Shown in pieces: positions 1-5,324 of a DNA stretch of 8,184 nt (its first letter is position 1; each line of letters starts with the position of its first letter). The notes beneath the pieces were generated by a model, which had not been told where the DNA came from, made no database searches, and was given only the letters and a program-made list of their open reading frames with translations. Position numbers and translations under genes: made by a program. The stretch comes from Desulfobacterales bacterium. GTDB taxonomy: Bacteria > Desulfobacterota > Desulfobacteria > Desulfobacterales > Desulfosalsimonadaceae. The DNA lies in NCBI GenBank assembly GCA_018224315.1, contig JAGTVF010000242.1:1-8184 (forward strand), written 5' to 3'.

Positions 1-282
1 ATCATCCCCTACCGGGCATCCAAGGGCAAGGCCATCCGGTATCTGAGCTACAAATGGGAAATCCCCTTGTCGCATTTTCTGGTCAGCGGGGATTCAGGCA
101 ATGACGCGGAAATGCTGCGCGGCGAACAAATGGGGGTGGTGGTGGGCAACTACAGCCCGGAACTCGAAGAGCTCAAGGGGGTCAACAAGATTTATTTCGC
201 AAAATCCCCAAGCTCCGGCGGTATTCTGGAAGGCATCCAGAAATATGGTTTTACCGGGAACAGCACCCGGAAGAAAAACTGA
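1..282 (+). CDS. Sucrose-phosphate synthase/phosphatase-like protein, HAD domain, C-terminal part
   Basis: The reading frame is open from base 1 and ends with TGA at 280-282, giving the last 93 residues of a protein that begins outside the window. The piece carries the end of a HAD-superfamily (IIB) phosphatase domain: the motif III lysine lies in ASKGKA (residues 6-11 of the visible part) and motif IV is SGDSGND (29-35) with two acidic Mg-binding residues. The following GVVVGNYSPEL segment is typical of the phosphatase domain of bacterial sucrose-phosphate synthases and sucrose-phosphate phosphatases, which release phosphate from sucrose-6-phosphate in the cytoplasm. The upstream glycosyltransferase domain, if present, is not visible, so a stand-alone phosphatase cannot be excluded. 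A TTG at 67 could be read as a start, but homology continues upstream of it, so it is internal. The next gene has its own promoter. Confidence 0.8.
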   Translation: MIPYRASKGKAIRYLSYKWEIPLSHFLVSGDSGNDAEMLRGEQMGVVVGNYSPELEELKGVNKIYFAKSPSSGGILEGIQKYGFTGNSTRKKN

Positions 283-338
283 CTTGGCTGCACCTTTTCG
301 AATAGTGCTTGATGCTCTCGGAAAAAGTCTGATTTTTA

Positions 339-366
339 TTGACATACACATTCGTTTGGTTAAAAT
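339..366 (+). promoter_or_regulatory. Sigma-70-type promoter for the FecR-like gene
   Basis: A perfect -35 box TTGACA (339-344) is followed after 16 bases by TAAAAT (361-366), one base off the -10 consensus. Transcription would begin near 373, giving a leader of about 50 nt. It lies in the gap between the HAD gene stop (282) and the next start (425), which suggests the FecR-like gene is transcribed separately. The call rests on sequence match only. Confidence 0.65.
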
Positions 367-412
367 GATGTAAGAAATATACAATATTTTTTCATCTGAG
401 GATATCGGTTTA

Positions 413-420
413 AGGGAGGT
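413..420 (+). promoter_or_regulatory. Strong ribosome binding site setting the TTG start at 425
   Basis: AGGGAGGT ends four bases before TTG at 425. No ATG or GTG with a usable Shine-Dalgarno lies in frame before the signal peptide, and a start at 425 yields a complete N-terminal signal peptide, so the rare TTG start is well supported. Confidence 0.7.
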
Positions 421-424
421 AAAA

Positions 425-1174
425 TTGCACTGTGCAAGAAAAGGATTTTGGATACCGGCGATTGCAGTTCTGGTCGCAATATTGAGTTTACCGTCAATCG
501 TTTTGGCGGGCGATGTGGAAAATTCCAGGCTATTGCCGGAAAACAAGGTCCTTGTCTATGATGAGGGCAAAAAAATTGCCCAGTATAGCAGAGAAATGCC
601 CGTACCTGCTGGCAAACTTCTGGCTTCAAGCGGGGGAAGATGTGCGGTAAGGATAGGGGATGTCTCTCTTATCGCCGAAGACCAGAGCAAGTTCGCCATA
701 GAAACAGATGCCAATTACCGGTATATCAGCGTAACCCAGGGAACCGTTTACTTTGGTCTGACGGATGAAAGCCGCTCAATGATGTTTTTGACTCCCAAAG
801 GCGGCGTGGCGACCCAGCAGGTATTGTTAAATGCCGCCGCTGATAACCGGTTTTTGGAAGGCTATGTCCGGGTTACGGAAAAAACATCTGAAATAGGCGT
901 CCTAGATGGCGGAGCCATGATCGTTGCCTCCAGAGACGGAGAGCAGAAACTCAATTCCGGCCAGAGCATATTTCTGGCCCAGGCCGAGGAAGCCGGCGAC
1001 CCGCAGCAAACAGAGAGACAGACAACTGCCGGGCCTCCGGGATGGTGGGGCAGCATGAGCGCAATTGAAAAAGTCGGCGTTGTGACAATCGGGGCCATCG
1101 GCGTGGGCGGTGTTGCCTGGGCCATTGCAGATGACGACGATGATGACGATGACGCAAGCCCTTCCTCGCCGTAA
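425..1174 (+). CDS. Secreted FecR-like protein with C-terminal transmembrane helix and poly-Asp tail
   Basis: The 249-residue product begins at TTG 425 behind a strong Shine-Dalgarno. Residues 1-28 form a signal peptide: basic CARK, then a hydrophobic core, with likely cleavage after VLA (28). Residues about 60-185 resemble the beta-rich FecR domain, including the pattern RIGDVSLIAEDQSKF (76-90) and YISVTQGTVYFGL (100-112), then a second strand-rich unit. This domain is common in secreted or envelope proteins of Desulfobacterota, often of unknown role. A Pro/Gly/Trp-containing linker (about 200-210) leads into a Gly-rich hydrophobic helix (216-235), then eight consecutive Asp (236-243) and the end ASPSSP. 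No FecI-type sigma factor or TonB receptor gene is adjacent, so a role in iron signalling is not indicated. The FecR assignment is by pattern and moderate; the function is unknown. It is convergent with the stress-protein gene, with 24 bases between them. Confidence 0.75.
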   Translation: MHCARKGFWIPAIAVLVAILSLPSIVLAGDVENSRLLPENKVLVYDEGKKIAQYSREMPVPAGKLLASSGGRCAVRIGDVSLIAEDQSKFAIETDANYRYISVTQGTVYFGLTDESRSMMFLTPKGGVATQQVLLNAAADNRFLEGYVRVTEKTSEIGVLDGGAMIVASRDGEQKLNSGQSIFLAQAEEAGDPQQTERQTTAGPPGWWGSMSAIEKVGVVTIGAIGVGGVAWAIADDDDDDDDASPSSP

Positions 1175-1198
1175 TGCCCTTACATTGAATCCCGTTGT

Positions 1199-1591
1199 TT
1201 ATTTCACTGTCAGCACCGGGCAATGTGCATTTAGAATCAGAAACTGGGCTGTGGAACCAAACAAAAGTTTTCCCAACCGGGAACGCTTGCGGATGCCGAT
1301 GACAATCTCATCGACCGCCTGCTCTCGGGCATATGCCAGAAGATCTTCATCCGGCGTCATGCCGCGTACCAGAAGATGGATCTCACAGGCGATATTTTCT
1401 TTTTGGAGCTGCTCTTCAGCGTCTTTCAGGACCGATTCAAGCTGCCCGATGGTTTTTTGTTCCTCTTCAGTGCCCTTTTCCATGGATGCCACCACGTAAA
1501 CCCTGGCGTCCATGGCTTTGGCCCTTTTGACCGTTTCTTTTAACGCGGCACTGGAAGACCGGGAACCGGTGTAACAGAGCATGATTTTCAT
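1199..1591 (-). CDS. Universal stress protein (UspA family)
   Basis: This encodes a 130-residue single-domain Usp protein, close to the usual family length. The N-terminus (KIMLCYTGSRSS) matches strand 1 and the loop after it. The C-terminal part has the Usp signature VIGIRKRSRLGKLLFGSTAQ (97-116), which ends with FGST and then the final strand HCPVLTV. The nucleotide-binding pattern G-2x-G-9x-G-S is kept at G99, G112 and S113, but the second glycine is Lys102, and the Asp normally found in the first loop (as in V-D-G-S) is Thr8, so ATP binding is uncertain. ATG 1591 is chosen because a GAGG Shine-Dalgarno lies six bases upstream; a TTG two codons earlier would touch that site. Usp proteins are cytoplasmic stress-responsive factors. 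The gene has its own leader and is not in an operon with its neighbours. Confidence 0.88.
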   Translation of the reverse strand: MKIMLCYTGSRSSSAALKETVKRAKAMDARVYVVASMEKGTEEEQKTIGQLESVLKDAEEQLQKENIACEIHLLVRGMTPDEDLLAYAREQAVDEIVIGIRKRSRLGKLLFGSTAQFLILNAHCPVLTVK

Positions 1592-1624
1592 GATCAACCT
1601 CGTTTGCTGGAATCAATATATGTA

Positions 1625-1638
1625 GAAAATGCATTTTC
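1625..1638. repeat. Perfect 14-bp palindrome in the usp leader
   Basis: GAAAATGCATTTTC reads the same on both strands. It lies 33 bases before the usp start and just downstream of the possible -10 box, a position suited to a repressor site. No stem-loop with a T-run is formed, so it is not a terminator. The function is inferred from position alone. Confidence 0.4.
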
Positions 1639-1648
1639 CACGGATTAT

Positions 1649-1675
1649 GTTATACCATTGCCGAAAACAGATCAA
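1649..1675 (-). promoter_or_regulatory. Possible promoter for usp
   Basis: On the minus strand TTGATC (1675-1670) and TATAAC (1654-1649) are separated by 15 bases. The spacing is shorter than ideal, so this is a weak candidate. The region 1592-1769 is otherwise non-coding; it also holds the 3' end of the dehydrogenase operon transcript, for which no clear hairpin-plus-T-run terminator was seen. Confidence 0.3.
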
Positions 1676-1769
1676 CCCGGTCAGGCACCGATATATGCTT
1701 TTTTCACCGTTTTATCGTTTTTGATCTGCTGACATTCACCCTCCGGCACACAGGTAACGCCGTTTGAGG

Positions 1770-2933
1770 CTATCGGTTGGCTTTCCGGTATCCCAGACGA
1801 TCCATGGCGATAATGTGCTTGCAGATATTGGCCGATCCCTCAACCAGCACATAGGTGGGGATATCCCGGTAATACCGGGCCAGGGAGTATTCCGTGGAAT
1901 ACCCGTAGGCGCCCATGATGCGCATGGCTGATTCCGCGCACCGCATGGCCACCTCTCCGGCCATATACTTGGCCTGGGCCACCTCAAACCCGTTGTTGAG
2001 CTTGCCCTGATCCTTCTGCCAGGCGGCCTTGTATACCAGCAGGCGTGCGGCCTCAATATCGGTGGCCATCTTTGCGATCAGTTCCTGGTTCATCTGGAAT
2101 TTTCCGATCTGCTGGCCAAACTGAACGCGCTGGTTGCAGTATTTCAGGGCCATTTCATAGCAGGCCTGGCCACATCCCACGGCACCGGCCGCAGCCGACA
2201 GCCTTGTGTTGGCAAGGGAGCTGAAAACGATTTTGGCCCCGTCACCGGGCTGTCCCAGCAGATTTTCTTTGGGCACGGGGGTGTTGTTGAAAAAGATTTC
2301 ACCCGTGGGCGAGGAGTGAGATCCCAGCTTGTCCATATCGGAAGTGGTGATACCCGGGAAATTCTTTAATTCCACGGCCAGCGCGGACAGGCCCTTGGTC
2401 TTGGCCTCCCGGTCGGTGTAGCAGTAAATCACGGCCACATCGGCCTGATTGGCATTGGAAATCCAGGTCTTGGAACCGTTTAGCACAAAATGATCCCCCT
2501 TGTCCTCGGCCACTGTTTCCATGGACATGACATCAGATCCCGCATTGGGCTCGGTGATGCCAAAGGCGCCCAGCATCTCTCCGGCACACAGTTTTGGGAC
2601 ATACTTTTTTCTGGCTTCTTCTGTGCCGTAAAGACAGATGGGGTAGGCGCAGCCGATGCCGATGAGATTGATCTGTACCCGCAGGGAACTCGAAGCCCTG
2701 GCGATTTCCTCGGTGATAATGGCCGCGGCCATCCAGCCGGCGTCCTCGCCGCCGTATTCCTCCGGAATCACGGTGCCGATAAAGCCCAGCTCCGCCATGG
2801 GCCTGATGGCCTCTTTGACCGGCAGGTAGTTGTCGGCATCCCACTTGTCGGCATTGGGGGCGATTTTCTTGTCTGCAAATTCCCGCACGGCTTTTTGCAG
2901 CATTTTATGTTCCTTGGAAAGTTCAAACTGCAT
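1770..2933 (-). CDS. Acyl-CoA dehydrogenase, glutaryl-CoA dehydrogenase (non-decarboxylating)-like
   Basis: The 387-residue protein is a typical four-helix/beta/four-helix FAD acyl-CoA dehydrogenase: N-terminal helical domain (1-120), ACAD signature AFGITEPNAGSD (123-134), second signature-type region in the C-terminal helices (QRVQFGQQIGKFQ, 268-280; IMGAYGYSTEYS, 339-350). The catalytic base is Glu365 in VLVEGSANI (362-370). In the decarboxylating glutaryl-CoA dehydrogenases the residue before this Glu is Tyr; here it is Val364, the exchange reported for the non-decarboxylating Desulfococcus multivorans enzyme, which forms glutaconyl-CoA. Arg85 in SLRVQ matches the region of the carboxylate-binding Arg there. 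Substrate is not proven: an aromatic- or alicyclic-derived acyl-CoA is possible. ATG 2933 is used because AAAGGAG lies eight bases upstream, overlapping the thiolase stop; the frame is open further up but that part overlaps the thiolase. Electrons would pass to ETF. It is the second gene of an operon with the thiolase, 13 nt downstream of it. Confidence 0.88.
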   Translation of the reverse strand: MQFELSKEHKMLQKAVREFADKKIAPNADKWDADNYLPVKEAIRPMAELGFIGTVIPEEYGGEDAGWMAAAIITEEIARASSSLRVQINLIGIGCAYPICLYGTEEARKKYVPKLCAGEMLGAFGITEPNAGSDVMSMETVAEDKGDHFVLNGSKTWISNANQADVAVIYCYTDREAKTKGLSALAVELKNFPGITTSDMDKLGSHSSPTGEIFFNNTPVPKENLLGQPGDGAKIVFSSLANTRLSAAAGAVGCGQACYEMALKYCNQRVQFGQQIGKFQMNQELIAKMATDIEAARLLVYKAAWQKDQGKLNNGFEVAQAKYMAGEVAMRCAESAMRIMGAYGYSTEYSLARYYRDIPTYVLVEGSANICKHIIAMDRLGYRKANR

Positions 2934-2946
2934 GCAGATATCTCCT

Positions 2947-4200
2947 TTACGATTCACATCTTTCAAATATGGCGGCAATGCCCAGACCGCCGCCTCCGCA
3001 GATGCATTCCAGGCCGGTTTTGGCATCGGTTCTTCGCATCTCGTGCATCAGGGTCACCAAAACGCGCACGCCGGTGGCACCGATGGGATGGCCCAGTGAA
3101 ATGCCCGAACCATTGACATTGACCTTGCCGTAATCATCAGGGGAAACCCCCATATCCTTTAGATCCGCAAGCACCTGGGCGGCAAAGGCTTCCTGGATCT
3201 CGATAAGCTCGATGTCCTCTATTCTGGCACCGGCCAGACCCATGGCTTTTTTCACCGCGGCATTGACCGTCAGATGGGTGCGGGTGGGATCGGCTCCGGC
3301 CGCGGCCACGGATTTGACTGCGGCAAAGGGCTCAATTCCCAGCTCTTTGGCCTTTTTCTCAGACATGAGCACCACGGCCGCAGCACCGTCGTTTTCACTG
3401 GAGGAATTGCCGGCCGTGCACACCCCGCCGAGCACCGGGGTGAGCCGGGCCAGTTTTTCCATGCTCGTATCCCTGCGCGGGGTTTCATCTTTGGCCACCA
3501 CCACGGGGTCACCTTTCTTCTGAGGGACTGAGACGGCCATCACCTCCTGGTCGAATTTTCCCTGATCCCAGGCAGTGCACGCCTTTTTCTGACTTTCAAA
3601 GGCCCACTGGTCGCATTGCTCCCGGGTGACGTTTTCCTCCACTGCCGCGGTTTCCGCCCAGGACATCATGGAAGGCAGCTTTCCATAGCGATGCTCGGGC
3701 TGGCTCATGACCCGGGCCCGCTGGATTCGGTCATAAAACGGCAACCCCCAGATGGACAGATCCCCGTGGCCCCGGGGCATTCCCCTTTGCCCGCCGATAC
3801 CCCACTTGATATCCCCGGGCAGGTAAAACTCGGCATGGGACATGCTCTCCACGCCCCCGGCCACGACAATTTCCGCATCCCCGCTTTTAATCAAAGCGGC
3901 GGCCAGCCGGATGACTTCCAGGCCGGTACAGCAGCGCCGGTCAATGGTAAATCCGGGAATCTGCTCGGGCCAACCGGCGTTTAGCAGGGCCATACGCGCG
4001 ATATTGACATATTCGCCGTTCTGGTAGGCCTGGCCCATGATCACTTCATCCACCTGGCCGGGCTCGATGCCGGCCCTGGACACGGCCTTGCTTAAAACCA
4101 TTGCGGCCAGATCATAGGCCTCCACCGTTCGAAGGCCGCCCATATATGCACCCACCGGCGTTCGCACCCCGCTTGCGATCACAATGCGCTCATCAGACAT
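2947..4200 (-). CDS. Thiolase family acetyl-CoA acetyltransferase
   Basis: The 417-residue protein shows the full thiolase fold. It carries the nucleophile Cys90 in DRRCCTGLEV (87-96), the GGVESMSHAEF segment (115-125), the SSENDGAAAV loop (267-276), the GHPIGATG motif (370-377, His371) and the C-terminal acid/base Cys401 in CGGGGLG. It would cleave a 3-ketoacyl-CoA with CoA, or condense two acyl-CoAs, in the cytoplasm. The usual NEAF motif is QEAF (336-339), and the segment between residues 130 and 180 is long and differs from ordinary FadA/PhaA, so the substrate may be atypical. ATG 4200 is preferred to the GTG at 4203, because the AGGGAG Shine-Dalgarno is six bases from the ATG and only three from the GTG. 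It is the promoter-proximal gene of the operon and is transcribed divergently from the TetR regulator. Confidence 0.92.
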   Translation of the reverse strand: MSDERIVIASGVRTPVGAYMGGLRTVEAYDLAAMVLSKAVSRAGIEPGQVDEVIMGQAYQNGEYVNIARMALLNAGWPEQIPGFTIDRRCCTGLEVIRLAAALIKSGDAEIVVAGGVESMSHAEFYLPGDIKWGIGGQRGMPRGHGDLSIWGLPFYDRIQRARVMSQPEHRYGKLPSMMSWAETAAVEENVTREQCDQWAFESQKKACTAWDQGKFDQEVMAVSVPQKKGDPVVVAKDETPRRDTSMEKLARLTPVLGGVCTAGNSSSENDGAAAVVLMSEKKAKELGIEPFAAVKSVAAAGADPTRTHLTVNAAVKKAMGLAGARIEDIELIEIQEAFAAQVLADLKDMGVSPDDYGKVNVNGSGISLGHPIGATGVRVLVTLMHEMRRTDAKTGLECICGGGGLGIAAIFERCES

Positions 4201-4298
4201 CACTTGCTCCCTGAATCGTTAAATCCGTAGCCGAGCTGTTTTTTTAATATGAAAAAGATGTCTTTGGGAACCCTTCTGTGGTGATTGTATGAGGATAA

Positions 4299-4327
4299 AA
4301 ATTAGCCAAAAAATCCAAGTCTGTCAA
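4299..4327 (-). promoter_or_regulatory. Sigma-70-type promoter for the thiolase/dehydrogenase operon
   Basis: On the minus strand TTGACA (4327-4322) and TAATTT (4304-4299) are 17 bases apart, the ideal spacing. Transcription would start near 4292, leaving a leader of about 90 nt before the thiolase ATG. An imperfect palindrome covers the -35 box. Confidence 0.65.
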
Positions 4328-4338
4328 TATTCATTAAC
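4323..4338. promoter_or_regulatory. Candidate TetR-type operator over the thiolase -35 box
   Basis: GTCAAT and ATTAAC form an imperfect inverted repeat (five of six pairs) around a 4-base centre. Read on the minus strand, TTAATGAATATTGACAGA agrees at 12 of 17 defined positions with the FadR box of Bacillus subtilis as I remember it (TGAATGAATANTCATTCA), with nine of the first ten matching. Position and neighbouring regulator make it a plausible operator; binding is not shown. Confidence 0.35.
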
Positions 4339-4360
4339 CAAAAATCATAGTTGAATTTAA

Positions 4361-4377
4361 AAAAAACAATGTTTTTT
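4361..4377. repeat. AT-rich 17-bp palindrome in the divergent control region
   Basis: AAAAAACA and TGTTTTTT form perfect 8-base arms around one central A. It lies between the two divergent promoters. It could be a protein-binding site or only a by-product of A/T runs. Confidence 0.35.
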
Positions 4378-4399
4378 AATATCAAACTAAAGATTGATC

Positions 4400-4416
4400 T
4401 TGACATTTAAAGACAA
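4400..4416. promoter_or_regulatory. Candidate operator over the tetR -35 box
   Basis: TTGACATTTAAAGACAA is a 17-bp imperfect palindrome with six of eight pairs matching (TTG-C-TT and AA-G-CAA around a central T). It includes the whole -35 box of the regulator promoter, a usual place for autorepression. It does not obviously share the sequence of the candidate at 4323, which weakens the case. Confidence 0.3.
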
Positions 4417-4429
4417 ATTTTAGTAATCT
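4400..4429 (+). promoter_or_regulatory. Promoter for the TetR regulator
   Basis: TTGACA (4400-4405) and TAATCT (4424-4429) are separated by 18 bases. Transcription would start near 4436, giving a leader of about 43 nt. A small palindrome, ATTTTA-A-TAAAAT (4433-4445), sits at the start point and could also be a binding site. Confidence 0.6.
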
Positions 4430-4478
4430 TGAATTTTAATAAAATGAAAGTTGAACAACCCATTAACCGGTGCATACA

Positions 4479-5144
4479 ATGAAGAACAAAACTCCCAAAA
4501 GCAGCCAAAAAAATCCGAAAAACCCCAAAAAAGCCGCAACCATCTTAAAGGCCGCTGAGCACATATTTGCCAGAAAGGGGTTTCAGACCGCCACGATTTC
4601 TGATATCGCCAAAAAGGCCAAGGTATCGGAAGCCACCATTTATGAATATTTCTCCTCCAAGGAAGAACTGCTGTTTGCCATTCCTGCGGAAATCATCCAG
4701 CATTACCAGGAAAAAAACCGCGAAATTCTGCCCTACATACACGGTGCCGCAAACAAACTGCGCTTTTTGATCCACCGCCACCTGGCCCTTTACGAGGACA
4801 ATCCCGATTACGCCAATGTGGTGATGCTGATTTTAAAGGGCAATCCCAATTTTTTGAAAACCGAGGCCTACCGCGTTGTTCAATCCTCTGCGCGAAACTA
4901 CATCGAGGTACTGGAAGAAGGCATCAAAAGCAATGAGTTTCGGCCGGACATGGACCCGTATATGATCCGGGCCATGATCTGGGGCAACATCGAGCATCTG
5001 GTCACGCGCAAAAGTCTGCTGGGCAAACCCGAAAATCTGACAAACCTGACAGATACGCTTTTTAACACCCTTTTCAACGGCATCCGCACCACTGCCGAAC
5101 AGCCTCCGCTTAACATCAACGTGCACCTGACCCGATCCGAATAA
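4479..5144 (+). CDS. TetR/AcrR-family transcriptional regulator, probable fatty-acid/acyl-CoA responsive
   Basis: The 221-residue protein starts with a lysine-rich tail (1-20), then the TetR DNA-binding domain. ILKAAEHIFARKGF (22-35) is helix 1, and ATISDIAKKAKVSEATIYEYFSSKEEL (38-64) holds the helix-turn-helix with the near-invariant T/Y/YF pattern. The C-terminal part is an all-helical ligand and dimer domain. Within TetR it resembles the FadR-type regulators that repress beta-oxidation genes and are released by long-chain acyl-CoA. The neighbours support this: it is divergent from a thiolase/dehydrogenase operon and convergent with a FadE-type operon. The ligand is inferred, not seen. The start is uncertain: a GTG at 4470 in the same frame would add three residues, and neither start has a good Shine-Dalgarno. 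Confidence 0.85.
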   Translation: MKNKTPKSSQKNPKNPKKAATILKAAEHIFARKGFQTATISDIAKKAKVSEATIYEYFSSKEELLFAIPAEIIQHYQEKNREILPYIHGAANKLRFLIHRHLALYEDNPDYANVVMLILKGNPNFLKTEAYRVVQSSARNYIEVLEEGIKSNEFRPDMDPYMIRAMIWGNIEHLVTRKSLLGKPENLTNLTDTLFNTLFNGIRTTAEQPPLNINVHLTRSE

Positions 5145-5165
5145 AACCACCCATCCAAAAGATTC

Positions 5166-5267
5166 TTATTCCTCAATGCCGCAGAGATTTTTGGCCATCT
5201 GCTGTTTCTGCTGCATGTGGACCTGGCAGGCGATGCGGCACATCGCCCACCCCGGACTTGCACGCAT
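5166..5267 (-). pseudogene. Possible small or decayed ORF between convergent genes
   Basis: On the minus strand an ATG at 5267 opens a 33-codon frame ending in TAA at 5166, with two close cysteines (CRIAC) and a Gln/Met/Lys-rich end (HMQQKQQMAKNLCGIEE). The last 20 codons have GC-rich third positions like the real genes nearby. A neighbouring frame upstream (from GTG 5301, VEKFAGHYRQSYACKSG) also looks codon-biased, so the two may be parts of one small gene split by a frameshift. There is no Shine-Dalgarno before either start, and I do not recognise a family. It may be nothing. Confidence 0.2.
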
Positions 5268-5324
5268 AGCTCTGGCGGTAATGGCCGGCAAACTTTTCCA
5301 CTTGCCCGTGTATGTATAATGGTT

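Noticed and set aside
94..546. Minus-strand open frame of 150 codons across the HAD gene end and promoter
   Set aside because: It opposes a recognisable HAD domain and the signal-peptide start of the FecR-like gene, and crosses a good plus-strand promoter.
1130..1153. GAT/GAC repeat as a microsatellite or phase-variation tract
   Set aside because: The codons GAT and GAC alternate irregularly, so it is not a pure repeat; it reads as a selected poly-Asp tail rather than a slippage tract.
1681..1769. Terminator after the thiolase/dehydrogenase operon
   Set aside because: The region has T-runs on the plus strand but no matching stem followed by a T-run on the minus strand, where the operon is transcribed.
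2934..3026. Longer start for the short acyl-CoA dehydrogenase
   Set aside because: The extra 31 residues overlap the thiolase coding end and do not resemble the family; a good Shine-Dalgarno sits just before ATG 2933.
2490..3116. Plus-strand open frame of 208 codons
   Set aside because: It is antisense to the short acyl-CoA dehydrogenase and the thiolase end, with low-complexity His/Gly/Arg content typical of reverse-frame translations.
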